64,000 nt of DNA from JACPPO01 sp965262505 (GCA_965262505.1 CBDHFM010000030.1:434001-498000); one strand, 5' to 3'. Numbered from the stretch's first letter, positions 8,995-18,133 are shown. The notes: generated by a model from the sequence alone, not told the origin. Numbers and translations are program-made.

Positions 8995-9897
8995 TCAGGC
9001 GCGCGGATGAAACCGGTCGTACACGGTGCGCATGCGGCGCTCGAGGACGTGCGTGTAGATCTGCGTCGTCGAGAGATCGGCATGGCCCAGCATCATTTGG
9101 ATGGCGCGAAGGTCGGCGCCCCGCTCGAGCAGGTGCGTGGCAAAGGAATGGCGCAGCATGTGCGGGCTGACCGGCGCTTTCATGCCAGCCTGTCGCGCGT
9201 ATCCCTTGAGGATCTTCCAGAAGCCCACACGGGTGAGGCCCTTGCCGCCGCGACGTGCATTCACAAACAGTTTCGAGCTGTTCCGCTTCCCCAGCAGCGT
9301 GCCACGGGCGTCCCGGAGGTACCGGCCGACCCATAGAGCCGCCTCGTCGCCGATCGGCACGATCCGCTGTTTGTTGCCCTTACCGGTGCAGGTCAGATAC
9401 GAGGCCTCGAGATTGACGTCGGCCTGGCGCAGGCCGGTCAATTCCGACACGCGCATCCCGGTCGCGTAGAGCAACTCGATGAGCGCGCGATCCCGGAGCC
9501 CGCGCGGCGCTGTCACGTCCGGCTGCGCCATGAGCCGGTCAACCTCCTCGATAGCCAGGTACCGCGGCAGGGTTTTCCAGGCGCGCGGCGGCTGGAGGTC
9601 GGTGGCGGGGCTCGCTTTGGCGCGGCCGTCGACCACGAGAAAGCGATAGAAGCCGCGATAACAGGCGATGGCGCGAGCCACCGACCGTGGCGAGCGGCCC
9701 GCGGACATGAGATCGCGCACGAACCCCTCGAGGTCCGCCCTGGCCAGTAACTCGACTGGCCTACCCCGTCCCGCGGCGAATTCGCCCAGCAGGCCGAGAT
9801 CCCTGGCATAGCCCTGGACCGAGTTGGCGGCAAGCCGTCGCTCGACCGTGAGATGTGCCAGGTAGGCCTCTACAAAGGAGGCGCCGGTTGCAGCCAT
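8995..9897 (-). CDS. xerD: XerC/XerD-type tyrosine recombinase
   Basis: A 300-residue two-domain recombinase. The SAM-like core-binding domain covers 1-90 (FVEAYLAHLTVERRL, SVQGYARDL). The catalytic domain follows with Arg in TGMRVSEL, Lys in GKGNKQRIVP, HMLRHSFATHLLERG (His-x-x-Arg), GHADLSTTQIYTH, and the terminal Tyr in TVYDRF. The length and motifs fit the chromosome-dimer resolvase XerD rather than a phage or integron integrase. XerC cannot be excluded. No dif site was recognised. It is divergent from murQ with 36 bases between starts. Confidence 0.88.
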   Translation of the reverse strand: MAATGASFVEAYLAHLTVERRLAANSVQGYARDLGLLGEFAAGRGRPVELLARADLEGFVRDLMSAGRSPRSVARAIACYRGFYRFLVVDGRAKASPATDLQPPRAWKTLPRYLAIEEVDRLMAQPDVTAPRGLRDRALIELLYATGMRVSELTGLRQADVNLEASYLTCTGKGNKQRIVPIGDEAALWVGRYLRDARGTLLGKRNSSKLFVNARRGGKGLTRVGFWKILKGYARQAGMKAPVSPHMLRHSFATHLLERGADLRAIQMMLGHADLSTTQIYTHVLERRMRTVYDRFHPRA

Positions 9898-9933
9898 TCG
9901 TGTTGTTCGCGGAATCGGTAGAATTGTACGTGA

Positions 9934-10896
9934 ATGCGCTCCAAGTGGCAGTCGCTCCCGACCGAAGCCCTCAATCCATCGAGCCTGGGGATCGACAAGC
10001 TCGCCCCGGGCGAGATCGTCGACCTGATGATCAACGAAGACCGCAAGATGCTCGCCGCCGTGCAGCGCGAGCGCGAGCGCATTGCGGTCGGGGTCGAGAT
10101 GATCGCGGCGGCGCTAGGCAAAGGCGGCCGGATGGTGTTTGTCGGCGCTGGCACAAGCGGACGGCTCGGTATTCTCGAATCTACCGAGATGCCGCCGACC
10201 TTCAGCACCGACCCGTCGCTCGTCCAGGGGATCATGGCCGGTGGTCATCGCGCGACCTTTGCCGCCAAGGAGGGGGTCGAAGACAACTACGAGGAAGGCC
10301 TGCGGGCCATGACTCGGCTCCGTCCGGCCAAGAAAGACGTCGTCATCGGCGTGTCGGCCAGCGGCATGACCCAGTTCGTGCGCGGCGCGCTCACCCGGGC
10401 GCGTAGGGCGGGCGCGCGAAGCATCTTCGTAACCTGTGACCCTGGCACCGAGCTCCAGATGATCGTCGACCTGACGATCGCGCCAGGCGTCGGCGCCGAG
10501 GTCATCGCCGGATCCACGCGGCTCAAGGCCGGCACTGCGACCAAGCTCGTGCTGAACATGCTCACGACTGGAGCCATGGTCCGCATCGGAAAGACCTACG
10601 GAAACCTGATGGTCGACGTGCAGACCGGGTCTGAAAAACTGAAAGACCGCGCCCGCCGCATCGTGAACATCGTGACCGGGCTCGACTACGACGAGGCCGA
10701 CAAGTTCCTGAAGCGGGCACACTGGAACGTGAAGGCCGCCATCGTCATGCAGAAGACCGGCCTTTCCTACCCGAAGGCGCTGTCCCGCTTGCGCAAGGCG
10801 CACGGCTCGATGCGTGAGGCCATTGGTGAGGATATCGAGCCACGGCTGCGCGGGATGCTCCAGGGTGCGGCGGAGGCTGCGACTCCTCGTACGTAA
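9934..10896 (+). CDS. murQ: N-acetylmuramic acid 6-phosphate etherase
   Basis: A 320-residue SIS-domain protein. Family motifs are LPTEALNPSS at the N-terminus, VFVGAGTSGRLGILESTEMPPTF around residue 65-90, GVSASGMT near 150, and the C-terminal AAIVMQKTGLSYPKAL. MurQ cleaves the lactyl ether of MurNAc-6-phosphate during peptidoglycan recycling, giving GlcNAc-6-phosphate and D-lactate. The serine hydrolase gene starts 11 bases after the stop, which suggests one operon for cell-wall turnover. Confidence 0.93.
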   Translation: MRSKWQSLPTEALNPSSLGIDKLAPGEIVDLMINEDRKMLAAVQRERERIAVGVEMIAAALGKGGRMVFVGAGTSGRLGILESTEMPPTFSTDPSLVQGIMAGGHRATFAAKEGVEDNYEEGLRAMTRLRPAKKDVVIGVSASGMTQFVRGALTRARRAGARSIFVTCDPGTELQMIVDLTIAPGVGAEVIAGSTRLKAGTATKLVLNMLTTGAMVRIGKTYGNLMVDVQTGSEKLKDRARRIVNIVTGLDYDEADKFLKRAHWNVKAAIVMQKTGLSYPKALSRLRKAHGSMREAIGEDIEPRLRGMLQGAAEAATPRT

Positions 10897-10907
10897 GGGC
10901 GGCCCCT

Positions 10908-12062
10908 GTGGTGCAGAAGGTTCAGGAGGTCCTGTTCAGCCGGTTCGGCACGGCGGCGGGTGTGCTTGAAGGAGCGGTGGCGCAGAAGAGTTTTCCCGCC
11001 GCCGTGATCGAACTTGGCGACGCGACGCGGCCCCTCTGGCGGCAGGCGTTCGGACGGCTCCGATTTGAGACCGACGCGCTCGCGACCGCCGAAGACACGA
11101 TCTTCGATCTCGCCTCGCTCACCAAGGTACTGGCGACGACGACGCTCGTCATGCAGGAGGTGGAGCGCGGGGCGATTGGCCTTGATGACCGCGTCGGACG
11201 GTACGTTGCCGCCTGGCAGGGCGCCGACCGAGTCCACGTCACCATACGCGACCTGCTGGCGCACTGCGCCGGGCTGGCGGCGTACGTGCCGTTCTACCGC
11301 GACTACCGGCTGGGGTCTGACCCCCTCCACACCGTATGTCGACGCGCCGCGTCACCCGGCGAAGAGAGTCTGGCCCCCGCCGAGGTGCGGGCCGAGTTCG
11401 AGCGGGCGGTCTGCCGTGTCCCGCTCGAGTACGCGCCGCGTACGAAGTCGGTGTATAGCGACCTCGGTTTCATGCTGCTTGGATTCATCCTCGGAGGTGA
11501 CGTCTGGCTGCCCGCACGTTTTGATGGGATGCGGTCCCAGATGGGGATCGTCGAGGATCTGCAGTTCAATCCCCCGGCGTTCTGGGAGTCGCGAACGGCG
11601 CCGACCGGGGTCGATTTCTGGCGTGATCGTCTGCTCGTCGGCGAGGTCCACGACGAGAACGCCGCCACGCTACAGGGCGCAGCCGGTCACGCAGGTCTCT
11701 TCGGCACCGCGGCCGCCTGTGGTCAGTATGCCCGTCACCTGTTGCGGGTGCTCGACGGTCAGGCGGGCGCGTTCAGTCGCGCGACGGCGGAGACGTTCAT
11801 CGCGTGCGGCTCCGACGTGCCTGGCAGTTCGCGGGCGCTCGGGTGGGACACGATGCTGCCAGGCTCCTCATGCGGCAGCCGGATGTCGCATCGGGCCTTC
11901 GGGCACACAGGCTTCACCGGCACGTCGCTGTGGATCGATCCGGAACGCAGCGTCTATGTGGTGTTGCTCACCAACCGCGTTCACCCGACGCGTGCGAACG
12001 AGGCCATAAGGGAGGTGCGGCCAGCGGTGCACGACGCCGTCATGGAGGCGCTCGCGCGCTGA
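10908..12062 (+). CDS. Beta-lactamase-family serine hydrolase (class C fold)
   Basis: Translation probably starts at GTG 10908 or the adjacent GTG 10911. The 384-residue product has the SxxK nucleophile motif in DLASLTKVLATT (about residue 65), a YSD motif (SVYSDLGFMLLG) in place of the usual YxN, and a C-terminal GHTGFTGTSLWIDP segment equivalent to the KTG/HTG box. No signal peptide is evident, so it may act in the cytoplasm or be exported by another route. Its position right after murQ suggests an esterase, amidase or muropeptide hydrolase in wall recycling. True beta-lactamase activity is not implied. Confidence 0.82.
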   Translation: MVQKVQEVLFSRFGTAAGVLEGAVAQKSFPAAVIELGDATRPLWRQAFGRLRFETDALATAEDTIFDLASLTKVLATTTLVMQEVERGAIGLDDRVGRYVAAWQGADRVHVTIRDLLAHCAGLAAYVPFYRDYRLGSDPLHTVCRRAASPGEESLAPAEVRAEFERAVCRVPLEYAPRTKSVYSDLGFMLLGFILGGDVWLPARFDGMRSQMGIVEDLQFNPPAFWESRTAPTGVDFWRDRLLVGEVHDENAATLQGAAGHAGLFGTAAACGQYARHLLRVLDGQAGAFSRATAETFIACGSDVPGSSRALGWDTMLPGSSCGSRMSHRAFGHTGFTGTSLWIDPERSVYVVLLTNRVHPTRANEAIREVRPAVHDAVMEALAR

Positions 12063-12088
12063 GCGGCGCTCAGGGGCTGCTAAGGCCC

Positions 12089-12985
12089 TTACTGTTGACC
12101 ACCGGGAAACGGGAATCCGCCTTGAGGCTCGAAAGGATTCCGAGGTCCGGGAGCGGGGCCGCCGGGTCCTGGAAACCCGCGTCCTGGCGGGGGCTGGCCG
12201 CTTCGGAAACCCTGGCCACGACCCTGGCCGCCACCCTGGCCGCCACGACCGCCCAGACCCAGACCCAGCTCGGCACCCCGGCCGGGTCCGCCTTGCCCGG
12301 TGCCCATGCCGCCACGACCGGCTTCGCCTTGCTGTCCAGGGCCGGGATTCTGAGCGCCTCCGGGGGCTCCTGGCTGCGTCGTCGCGACGACGGCCATGAA
12401 CGCCCACTCGTTGTAGCGGCCGCGGCCGTTGTACAGCCGCAGGGATTCCGCCGTGCTCCTGCTGACGACGCCAATGATGGGACCCGCGCCGAGAGACCCC
12501 GGCTGGCCCGGCGCCCCAGGGGGCTGACCGGCACGGCCACCAAGCGACGGGGCTGTTGACGGCGTCCCGCCCGGTCCTCCGCCCTGCCCTCCACCCTGTC
12601 CGCCACGACCGGGCTGCGCGGGCACGGCCGTCTGTCCCGGCGGCACCTGGCCGAAGTACACCGGCTGGAAGTCACCTTCCCCGGTCATCGGATCCTTGTA
12701 CAACTTGCGGATGTAGCGTCCTTCCTCGAGCACTGCGAGGCTGGGCGGGAAACCGCCGTTGCGCCGAGAAAAGAGCTCGATCGCGTGCGCGTACTGTTCA
12801 CCACGAAAGACCAGCTCGGCTTCGCGCTCGCGCTGCACGGCCGTCCGCCAGACGGGCAATGCCATGCTGAGCATGATGGCCATCACGCTCAGCCCCACGA
12901 GCAGCGCCGCCATCGCGTAGCCGCGGTCGTCGGGCCGCGAGGGGTCACAGCGGCACGGCGACGGAGCGCCTGAAGACAAGCCCAT
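12089..12985 (-). CDS. Type II secretion pseudopilin lacking Glu5
   Basis: A 298-residue protein with a prepilin-type signal: a polar leader ending in PDDRG, then YAMAALLVGLSVMAIMLSM. The +5 position is Ala instead of the usual Glu, a feature seen in tip pseudopilins such as GspK. After the helix comes VQREREAELVFRGEQYAHAI and KDPMTGEGDFQPV, as in GspG-like proteins. The C-terminal 130 residues are Gly/Pro/Gln-rich and low complexity. It is the last gene of the secretion operon and starts immediately after the stop of the Ig/PKD lipoprotein gene. It could initiate or cap the pseudopilus. Confidence 0.78.
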   Translation of the reverse strand: MGLSSGAPSPCRCDPSRPDDRGYAMAALLVGLSVMAIMLSMALPVWRTAVQREREAELVFRGEQYAHAIELFSRRNGGFPPSLAVLEEGRYIRKLYKDPMTGEGDFQPVYFGQVPPGQTAVPAQPGRGGQGGGQGGGPGGTPSTAPSLGGRAGQPPGAPGQPGSLGAGPIIGVVSRSTAESLRLYNGRGRYNEWAFMAVVATTQPGAPGGAQNPGPGQQGEAGRGGMGTGQGGPGRGAELGLGLGGRGGQGGGQGRGQGFRSGQPPPGRGFPGPGGPAPGPRNPFEPQGGFPFPGGQQ

Positions 12986-14230
12986 TCAGATGCCCGACAC
13001 GATGAACTCGACTCTCGCGGTGGCAGTTCGGCCGTCGGTTGTCGTGACCTTCACCTCAGCCGTGTAGTTACCGTTGGTGGTGTACACGTGAGTGGTCACG
13101 TTTCCGTTGGTATCGGAGCTGTTGTTGTCGCCAAAGGTCCACTCGTACTTCGATACCACATCCGCGCCGCCGGTTGCCAGCGTCACGATCGCGGTGAGCG
13201 TCACCGGCTGTCCGATGGTGGCGACCGCCGTGTCTAGGGTCGCACTCAGCGTCACGATGAGCTGGGCCTGTGCCGCGGGCGGGTTGACGATCACTGTCGT
13301 TGACGCCACCGCGGATTCGCCGTCGACGTCAGTCGCCTGCACCTCGGCTGTGTACGACACGACGGTCGACGCGCCGCTATAGGTGCGCGTGACGGTTGCG
13401 GAACCGCCGGCCAGATTGCCCAGGCTCTGCGATGAGCCATCGCCAAATTGAATCGTCGCCGTGCGGAGCGTGCTGCTTCCGGTCGGCTTCGTAATCGTGA
13501 AGAGGACCGTCACGGTGTTGCTGGAGGCATCAGCCTCTAGGGCCGCGCAATTGCCGGTCCCGGACGCGGGCGCGCAGGCGATCGTCACGATCGGGCCGGG
13601 GCGCACGCTGATCGTGACGTCACTGCTGGTCGTGACACCCGCGGTGGCGCTGACGGTCGCCTCCTGGCTCGTGGTGAGCGTCGCTCGTGCCTCGCCGGTG
13701 GCGTTGGTCGTGACGTTCGAGGCACTCAGCGTGCCCTGATCGGCGCTGAAGGTCACGCCCACGCCCGGCAGTGCCTGGCCGTCTTCTCCGACGACGGTGG
13801 CGATCAGCTCCACCGATCCGCCGCTGGGCCCCACGCTTCCGGGGTTTGCGCGCAGCGTGACCGTGTCGACCGCGGCCGCGCCGACCGTGAGTTGCACGAC
13901 GTTCGTATCCGCGTCGCCGCCGCCAGCCGCACCGGACGTCGCCCGTATTTCGGCGACGCCTGAACTGTTGTCGGCGAAAAACGTCGTGAACGCGAGACCG
14001 CTCCGCGTCTGTGCCTCGACCGGGTCGACGCGTCCCAGCGAAGTGCTGAATCGAACAGTCGTGCCGTTCTGCACCGGCGTGCCGCTTTGCTCGAGGACCA
14101 TCGCCGTGATCTGGACGCTGCCGCCGCTCGCCAGCAGGCGTGCCGGCGCCGACACGGTGACAGTCGACATCGTCGGCGCCAGCAGCTGCGCCTTTTCGCA
14201 CGCGCCGGTCACGACCCCTGCGAGCACCAA
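12986..14230 (-). CDS. Ig-like/PKD-domain lipoprotein in the secretion operon
   Basis: The 414-residue protein begins with a very short hydrophobic stretch and a lipobox-like VVTGAC. Two bacterial Ig-like (Big-1-type) domains cover about 20-205. Two PKD-like domains follow (about 215-310 with IQFGDGSS, and 320-412 with YEWTFGDNNSSD). The only usable start is TTG 14230; in-frame sequence upstream to the TGA at 14290 encodes a basic, signal-like stretch (KKTSVRSRARRAWRAG) but has no ATG, GTG or TTG. The start may therefore be non-canonical, or the 5' end may hold an indel. Its place between pseudopilin genes suggests an outer-membrane accessory, adhesin or substrate of the secretion machine. 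Confidence 0.75.
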   Translation of the reverse strand: MVLAGVVTGACEKAQLLAPTMSTVTVSAPARLLASGGSVQITAMVLEQSGTPVQNGTTVRFSTSLGRVDPVEAQTRSGLAFTTFFADNSSGVAEIRATSGAAGGGDADTNVVQLTVGAAAVDTVTLRANPGSVGPSGGSVELIATVVGEDGQALPGVGVTFSADQGTLSASNVTTNATGEARATLTTSQEATVSATAGVTTSSDVTISVRPGPIVTIACAPASGTGNCAALEADASSNTVTVLFTITKPTGSSTLRTATIQFGDGSSQSLGNLAGGSATVTRTYSGASTVVSYTAEVQATDVDGESAVASTTVIVNPPAAQAQLIVTLSATLDTAVATIGQPVTLTAIVTLATGGADVVSKYEWTFGDNNSSDTNGNVTTHVYTTNGNYTAEVKVTTTDGRTATARVEFIVSGI

Positions 14231-14299
14231 GAGGCTGCCAGCACGCCAGGCGCGTCTGGCGCGGGACCTAACCGACGTCTTCTTCCTTCAGCATACGGG

Positions 14300-14698
14300 T
14301 TACCAATCTGCGTACGGAGTGCCATCCATCGCCGTGCGATCGGTGCCGCTCTTGACATCGAAGATCCCGGGCTGGGCCGACGGGTTCGCCGCGTCTATCT
14401 CCGACATGGTGGTTTGCCACGTGTCGGCCGAGTCCGTGAACGGGTCGGCCGGAATGGCACGGAGGTACCTGCCGGAGACGAGCGCGTCCAGCGCCGCCGG
14501 GTACTCATTCTTGTCGGCGTAATGCTGGTCGATGGCATCGCGCATGCGAAAGAGGTCCTCCTTGAGCACAGCCTCCCTCGCGCGCGTTTGGCTGTTGGTG
14601 TGCATCGCCAGACTAATCCCCGCGAGCACCACGATCAGCGACATCACGATCATGAGCTCGATGAGCGTGAACCCCCGGTCGGTCAGGCGTGCCATCAC
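14300..14698 (-). CDS. gspG: GspG-like major pseudopilin, second copy
   Basis: A 132-residue pseudopilin with a canonical type III signal: TDRG cleavage followed by FTLIELMIVMSLIVV, with Glu5 present. The C-terminal part has AIDQHYADKNEYPAALDALV and ends in DGTPYADW, as in GspG. Its ATG overlaps the stop of the preceding pseudopilin gene by one base (TGATG). The tandem with the 14698-15183 gene suggests two major pseudopilins or a major/minor pair. Confidence 0.88.
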   Translation of the reverse strand: MMARLTDRGFTLIELMIVMSLIVVLAGISLAMHTNSQTRAREAVLKEDLFRMRDAIDQHYADKNEYPAALDALVSGRYLRAIPADPFTDSADTWQTTMSEIDAANPSAQPGIFDVKSGTDRTAMDGTPYADW

Positions 14699-15183
14699 TA
14701 CCAGTCCGTGTACTTCGTCCCGTCGAGGGCGGTGCCGCCGCTCTTCGTGTAGACGTCAAACACGTTCTCCCCGCCCCACGACGTAGAGGTGGGCGAATCC
14801 TGATACGACCGCAGTCCCCAGTCCGTGCTGGCTGTCGTCGCATCGATCGGGATCCGTCGCAGAAAACGGAGTTTGCGTCCGGACGCGTCGTTGGCGGCGC
14901 CAATGCCCTCCACGAGTATGTCGAGACTCGGGGGATATCCTTCGCTGCCCGGTTCGAGTTCAGTCGTGGCGATGAGTCCGAGATCGACAGCGTTCTTGAA
15001 CGCGTCGATGGCGGTGCGCATTTCCCGGAGCGCGCGCCGGACCTCCGCCTCGCGCTGCCGCTGCGACGTGACCTGTGCCAGCGGCATCACAGCGGATGCC
15101 AGGATCAGCAGGACCATTGTGACGATCAGCAGCTCGATAAACGTGTACCCGCGTTGCCCGGCGAGTGTCGTGTGCCTCATCAC
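14698..15183 (-). CDS. gspG: GspG-like pseudopilin, first copy
   Basis: A 161-residue pseudopilin. The leader MMRHTTLAGQRG is followed by YTFIELLIVTMVLLI with Glu5. Then come QREAEVRRALREMRTAIDAF and the GspG-like C-terminus DGTKYTDW. It is longer than the following paralogue, with an insertion around residues 75-120. Its start overlaps the secretin stop by four bases, so the two are probably translationally coupled. Members of this family polymerise into the periplasmic pseudopilus that pushes substrates through the secretin. Confidence 0.88.
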   Translation of the reverse strand: MMRHTTLAGQRGYTFIELLIVTMVLLILASAVMPLAQVTSQRQREAEVRRALREMRTAIDAFKNAVDLGLIATTELEPGSEGYPPSLDILVEGIGAANDASGRKLRFLRRIPIDATTASTDWGLRSYQDSPTSTSWGGENVFDVYTKSGGTALDGTKYTDW

Positions 15184-17588
15184 CGTACCGTCACCCCCGG
15201 CGCCGGACCGAACTGCAGCGCCACCGGCGCTCCACGCGGGTCGATGGCCGTGCCGGTCACCATCATGTTCGCCGGACCGCCGCCGACCGCATCGAAGAGG
15301 ACCGCGCTGAGCAGTCCAGTACCAGCGACACCCGTTGGATCGCCAGGACGCACGATCGCGATGTCGATGCGGCCCGTGGCCGCGTCAACCTGTTGGGTGA
15401 ACGTGGCGGCCACGCCGCCGGCGCGCATGAAACTGCCCTCCTGCACGGAGCGCACGCGCAGGACCGCGGGGTTGAACGTGATCGTCAGCGACAGGCTGGA
15501 GACCTGCGAGGCGCCCGTAATCGACACCGGCACCGTGTACGGCCCGGCCCCCACGCGGAACTCCGGGCCAGGCGGCGAGAGGATGATCTGGCCGCCAGTC
15601 GCGGCAGCCGGCGCTGCTGGCACTGCGTCGGCTGGCGCGCCACCGGCGGGCGCGACCGGTTGCGGCGGCGCGGCGGGCGTCGTGGTCGTGCCCGGAATCG
15701 GCGAGCTTCCCGGCGGCGCACTCACGTCGCCGCTTCCCGTCGGGGCCACCGGCTGCGTCGCTTCCGGCGCGGGCACCGCCTCCGGCGCCGGTACCGGCAC
15801 TGGGGCCGGCGCGGCGGCAGGCACGTCAGCGTCCGTGACGGTGGGTGCGATCAGCGGCGGCGGTCCCCCGAGGCCGAGGCTCTGCTGCGACCCGATGAAG
15901 ATGGGGCCGACGTCCTGCGCCGTCAACCCCTGCGTCCGCACGATGCGCGGCGTGATCAGCATGACGATGTCGGTCTGAGAGATCTCGTTGTCGTTGGCGC
16001 CAAACAGACTTCTCAAGATGGGAATCCGCAGCAGTCCGGGGACGCTGCTAATGAATCGCTGGTCCTCTTCCCGCAGTAGCCCGGCGAGCAGGTTCGACTC
16101 GCCGTCGCGCATCCGCAGTACCGTCTGCACCCGCCTGGAGCCGAACGACGGCAGATTCTGGCCCGCGATGTTGATGTCCTGCCCGAGCGTGCTGTTCTCC
16201 ACCAGTAGGTCAAGGATGATGTCGCCATCGTACGTGACGCGCGGCGTCACCTGAATGTTGACGCCCACATCCCTGCAATTGAATGACGTCAGCGGATTGA
16301 AGTTGGCGCCCCCCTGGGCAATCGGCGTGAACACCGTGGCCGGTATCGGGATCTGGTCGCCCAGGTTCAAGTTGATTTCCTGCCCTTCGGCGCCGCGGAG
16401 CTGCGGTTTCGCGATGAGCCGCGTTTCGGAGTCGGTCTCCAGAAAGTTCACGATCGCCGATGGCACCCCCAGATAGAAATCGACGGGCGAGACGCCGCGT
16501 GTGATCGTATTGAGGTTGAACACCCCGGCGTTATCGGCGTCGCCGCGCGGATCGCTTTCCGGAGAGAACTGGCCGTTGATCGAGTATCGGGAGAGATCGA
16601 TGCCGAACTCCTTCGCGCGCGTCCGGTTGACCTCCAGGATCTGCAGGTCGATGACGACCTCGGCTTTCGGGTTGTCGTTTTGTTCGATGACCCGCTCGAT
16701 GATCGCCACGATGTTGGCGGTCGCTCTGACGGTAATCGTGTTATTGGTCTTGTTCGCCACGATCTGCGGCGCCACGGCGAGCGCGGGGATCCGGACGACG
16801 CCGTTGAGGATCTGGGCAACCTCGGTCGCGTCGGCGTGGGACACGAAGAACGTGCGGATGACCTGTTCCGAGTACAGCGCGCGCTTCTGGGCGTTGTCCG
16901 GGATCACTGGGATCGTTCGCTCGTTGATGGCTTTGTAGAACAGCAGGTTGCCTGTAAAGATCTGGTCGAGCGCCTGTTCGAACGTGACGCCGCGCATCTC
17001 TACGGTGTAGCTGCGGTCCTGGTAGTCGCGCTCGAACGTCACGTTGATGCCGGCCGACGTTCCAAGCGAGTTCAGGATGTCGCGCAGGCTCGCGTTGTTG
17101 AAGACCACGTCGATGGGATCATTCGAGGCGGGATTGAGCAGCGGCTCGGGGTTCTGCGGCACCCCCTGCTGAAGCTGCTGGATCGTCGGCTGAGGACGGG
17201 CGGCCTCTGCCAAGTCGCGGATGCGCCGCTCCATTTCGGTCACCTGACCGGCGATCTGGCGGTTGCTCGGGTCGTACACGCTGGCGCGGCGGTACTCACG
17301 CAGCGCGTCCTCCAACTGCCCGCGCGCCTCCAGCAGGCGCGCCTGGTCCAGGTGCTGGACCGACGCGTTGATCATCGCGCGCTCGAGGGCGATCTGATAG
17401 TCGACGCGGTCCGGGTCCTCCTGTACCGCGCTGCGGTAGTACTCGACAGCGGCGTCCCAATCGCCTCCACGGGCCGCGGACTCACCGCGGCCATAGGAGG
17501 CCCTGCCCGCGGCGCAGCCGGCGACGATCGCGGCTACGGCAACGGGCGCGACGAGGCGGAGGAACGTTCGATTGTAGTGTCGCGTCAT
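15180..17588 (-). CDS. gspD: Secretin with N-terminal TPR and C-terminal cohesin-like domain
   Basis: An 802-residue lipoprotein-type secretin (signal ending IVAGCAAG). TPR-like repeats cover about 30-125 (GDWDAAVEYYRSAVQ, EDALREYRRASV). A secretin N/STN domain covers about 150-230 and an N1 domain about 240-310. The secretin core runs about 320-560 (NLGDQIPIPATVF, VNIQVTPRVTYDGD, LPSFGSRRVQTVLR, DIVMLITPRIVR). A Pro/Ala/Val-rich linker of about 85 residues leads to a cohesin-like beta domain at about 665-802 (VPVSITGASQVSSLSLTITF, AVLRVRSVQEGSFM). The first domains form the outer-membrane gate. The cohesin-like tail is unusual for GspD or PilQ and could bind partners at the cell surface or periplasm. 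Genes on both sides overlap by four bases. Confidence 0.9.
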   Translation of the reverse strand: MTRHYNRTFLRLVAPVAVAAIVAGCAAGRASYGRGESAARGGDWDAAVEYYRSAVQEDPDRVDYQIALERAMINASVQHLDQARLLEARGQLEDALREYRRASVYDPSNRQIAGQVTEMERRIRDLAEAARPQPTIQQLQQGVPQNPEPLLNPASNDPIDVVFNNASLRDILNSLGTSAGINVTFERDYQDRSYTVEMRGVTFEQALDQIFTGNLLFYKAINERTIPVIPDNAQKRALYSEQVIRTFFVSHADATEVAQILNGVVRIPALAVAPQIVANKTNNTITVRATANIVAIIERVIEQNDNPKAEVVIDLQILEVNRTRAKEFGIDLSRYSINGQFSPESDPRGDADNAGVFNLNTITRGVSPVDFYLGVPSAIVNFLETDSETRLIAKPQLRGAEGQEINLNLGDQIPIPATVFTPIAQGGANFNPLTSFNCRDVGVNIQVTPRVTYDGDIILDLLVENSTLGQDINIAGQNLPSFGSRRVQTVLRMRDGESNLLAGLLREEDQRFISSVPGLLRIPILRSLFGANDNEISQTDIVMLITPRIVRTQGLTAQDVGPIFIGSQQSLGLGGPPPLIAPTVTDADVPAAAPAPVPVPAPEAVPAPEATQPVAPTGSGDVSAPPGSSPIPGTTTTPAAPPQPVAPAGGAPADAVPAAPAAATGGQIILSPPGPEFRVGAGPYTVPVSITGASQVSSLSLTITFNPAVLRVRSVQEGSFMRAGGVAATFTQQVDAATGRIDIAIVRPGDPTGVAGTGLLSAVLFDAVGGGPANMMVTGTAIDPRGAPVALQFGPAPGVTVR

Positions 17589-18133
17589 TGTCCTGAAAGG
17601 CGAATCGTCTGGCGTCCGCGGCCGGCGAGATACGACAACTCCGCTGCGTCTGGGCTGACCTTCAGCACCTTGTAGCGCCCTTCGATGATATCGCCTTCCC
17701 GTGCCGAGAAAACGTTGCCGCGGCCGTCGCTGAAGAAGACGACCTGTCCCGCCGGCGACGGGGTGTCGACCAGTCCGATGAACTTTATGGGAATCGGCGG
17801 CGGCGGCGGCGGCCCGGCGCCGCCGGCGACCCGTGGTGCGGGTTCCGCCGGCGCCGCCGGCGCCGCGGGCCGCAGGCTGGGCGATGCCGGTCGGGCCTGG
17901 AATCGAAACAGATTGCGCTGTGCCCCCTCGAGCGCCGGCCGCGTCCGCTGCAACGCGTCGAGGTTCACATCCGCCACGGGCGCGTCGTCAGGCGTTGCCC
18001 CGCCGTCGGTGGCCCGGGGGGGCGGCGCCGCGCCTGTCTGACCGGGCTCGTTGTTGAGAGCCATGACCAGCGCCGCGAGCAGGACCCCGCCCACGCCGCT
18101 GATGGCCAGCGTCCGTCGAGTCGGGAATGTCAC
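17585..18133 (-). CDS. PilP/GspC-like periplasmic linker protein
   Basis: A 182-residue protein with one N-terminal membrane segment (TLAISGVGGVLLAALVMAL), a Pro/Ala-rich linker at about 50-110, and a compact C-terminal beta domain (IKFIGLVDTPSPAGQVVFF, REGDIIEGRYKVLKVS) like the HR/PilP domain. Such proteins link the inner-membrane PilN/PilO platform to the secretin. Position between pilO and the secretin, with four-base overlaps on both sides, supports the assignment. Sequence alone does not separate PilP from GspC. Confidence 0.75.
   Translation of the reverse strand: MTFPTRRTLAISGVGGVLLAALVMALNNEPGQTGAAPPPRATDGGATPDDAPVADVNLDALQRTRPALEGAQRNLFRFQARPASPSLRPAAPAAPAEPAPRVAGGAGPPPPPPIPIKFIGLVDTPSPAGQVVFFSDGRGNVFSAREGDIIEGRYKVLKVSPDAAELSYLAGRGRQTIRLSGQ

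Noticed and set aside
8995..9897. Phage or integron integrase marking a genomic island
   Set aside because: Length, two-domain layout and lack of att repeats or tRNA nearby fit a housekeeping XerC/D recombinase.
10908..12062. Antibiotic-resistance beta-lactamase
   Set aside because: The class C fold motifs are shared with many esterases and peptidases, the YxN motif is YSD, and the murQ neighbour points to cell-wall recycling.
12161..12651. Gly-rich coding segment as a possible separate repeat element
   Set aside because: It is the low-complexity C-terminal part of the last pseudopilin in one frame, with no repeat unit beyond short Gly/Pro/Gln codons.
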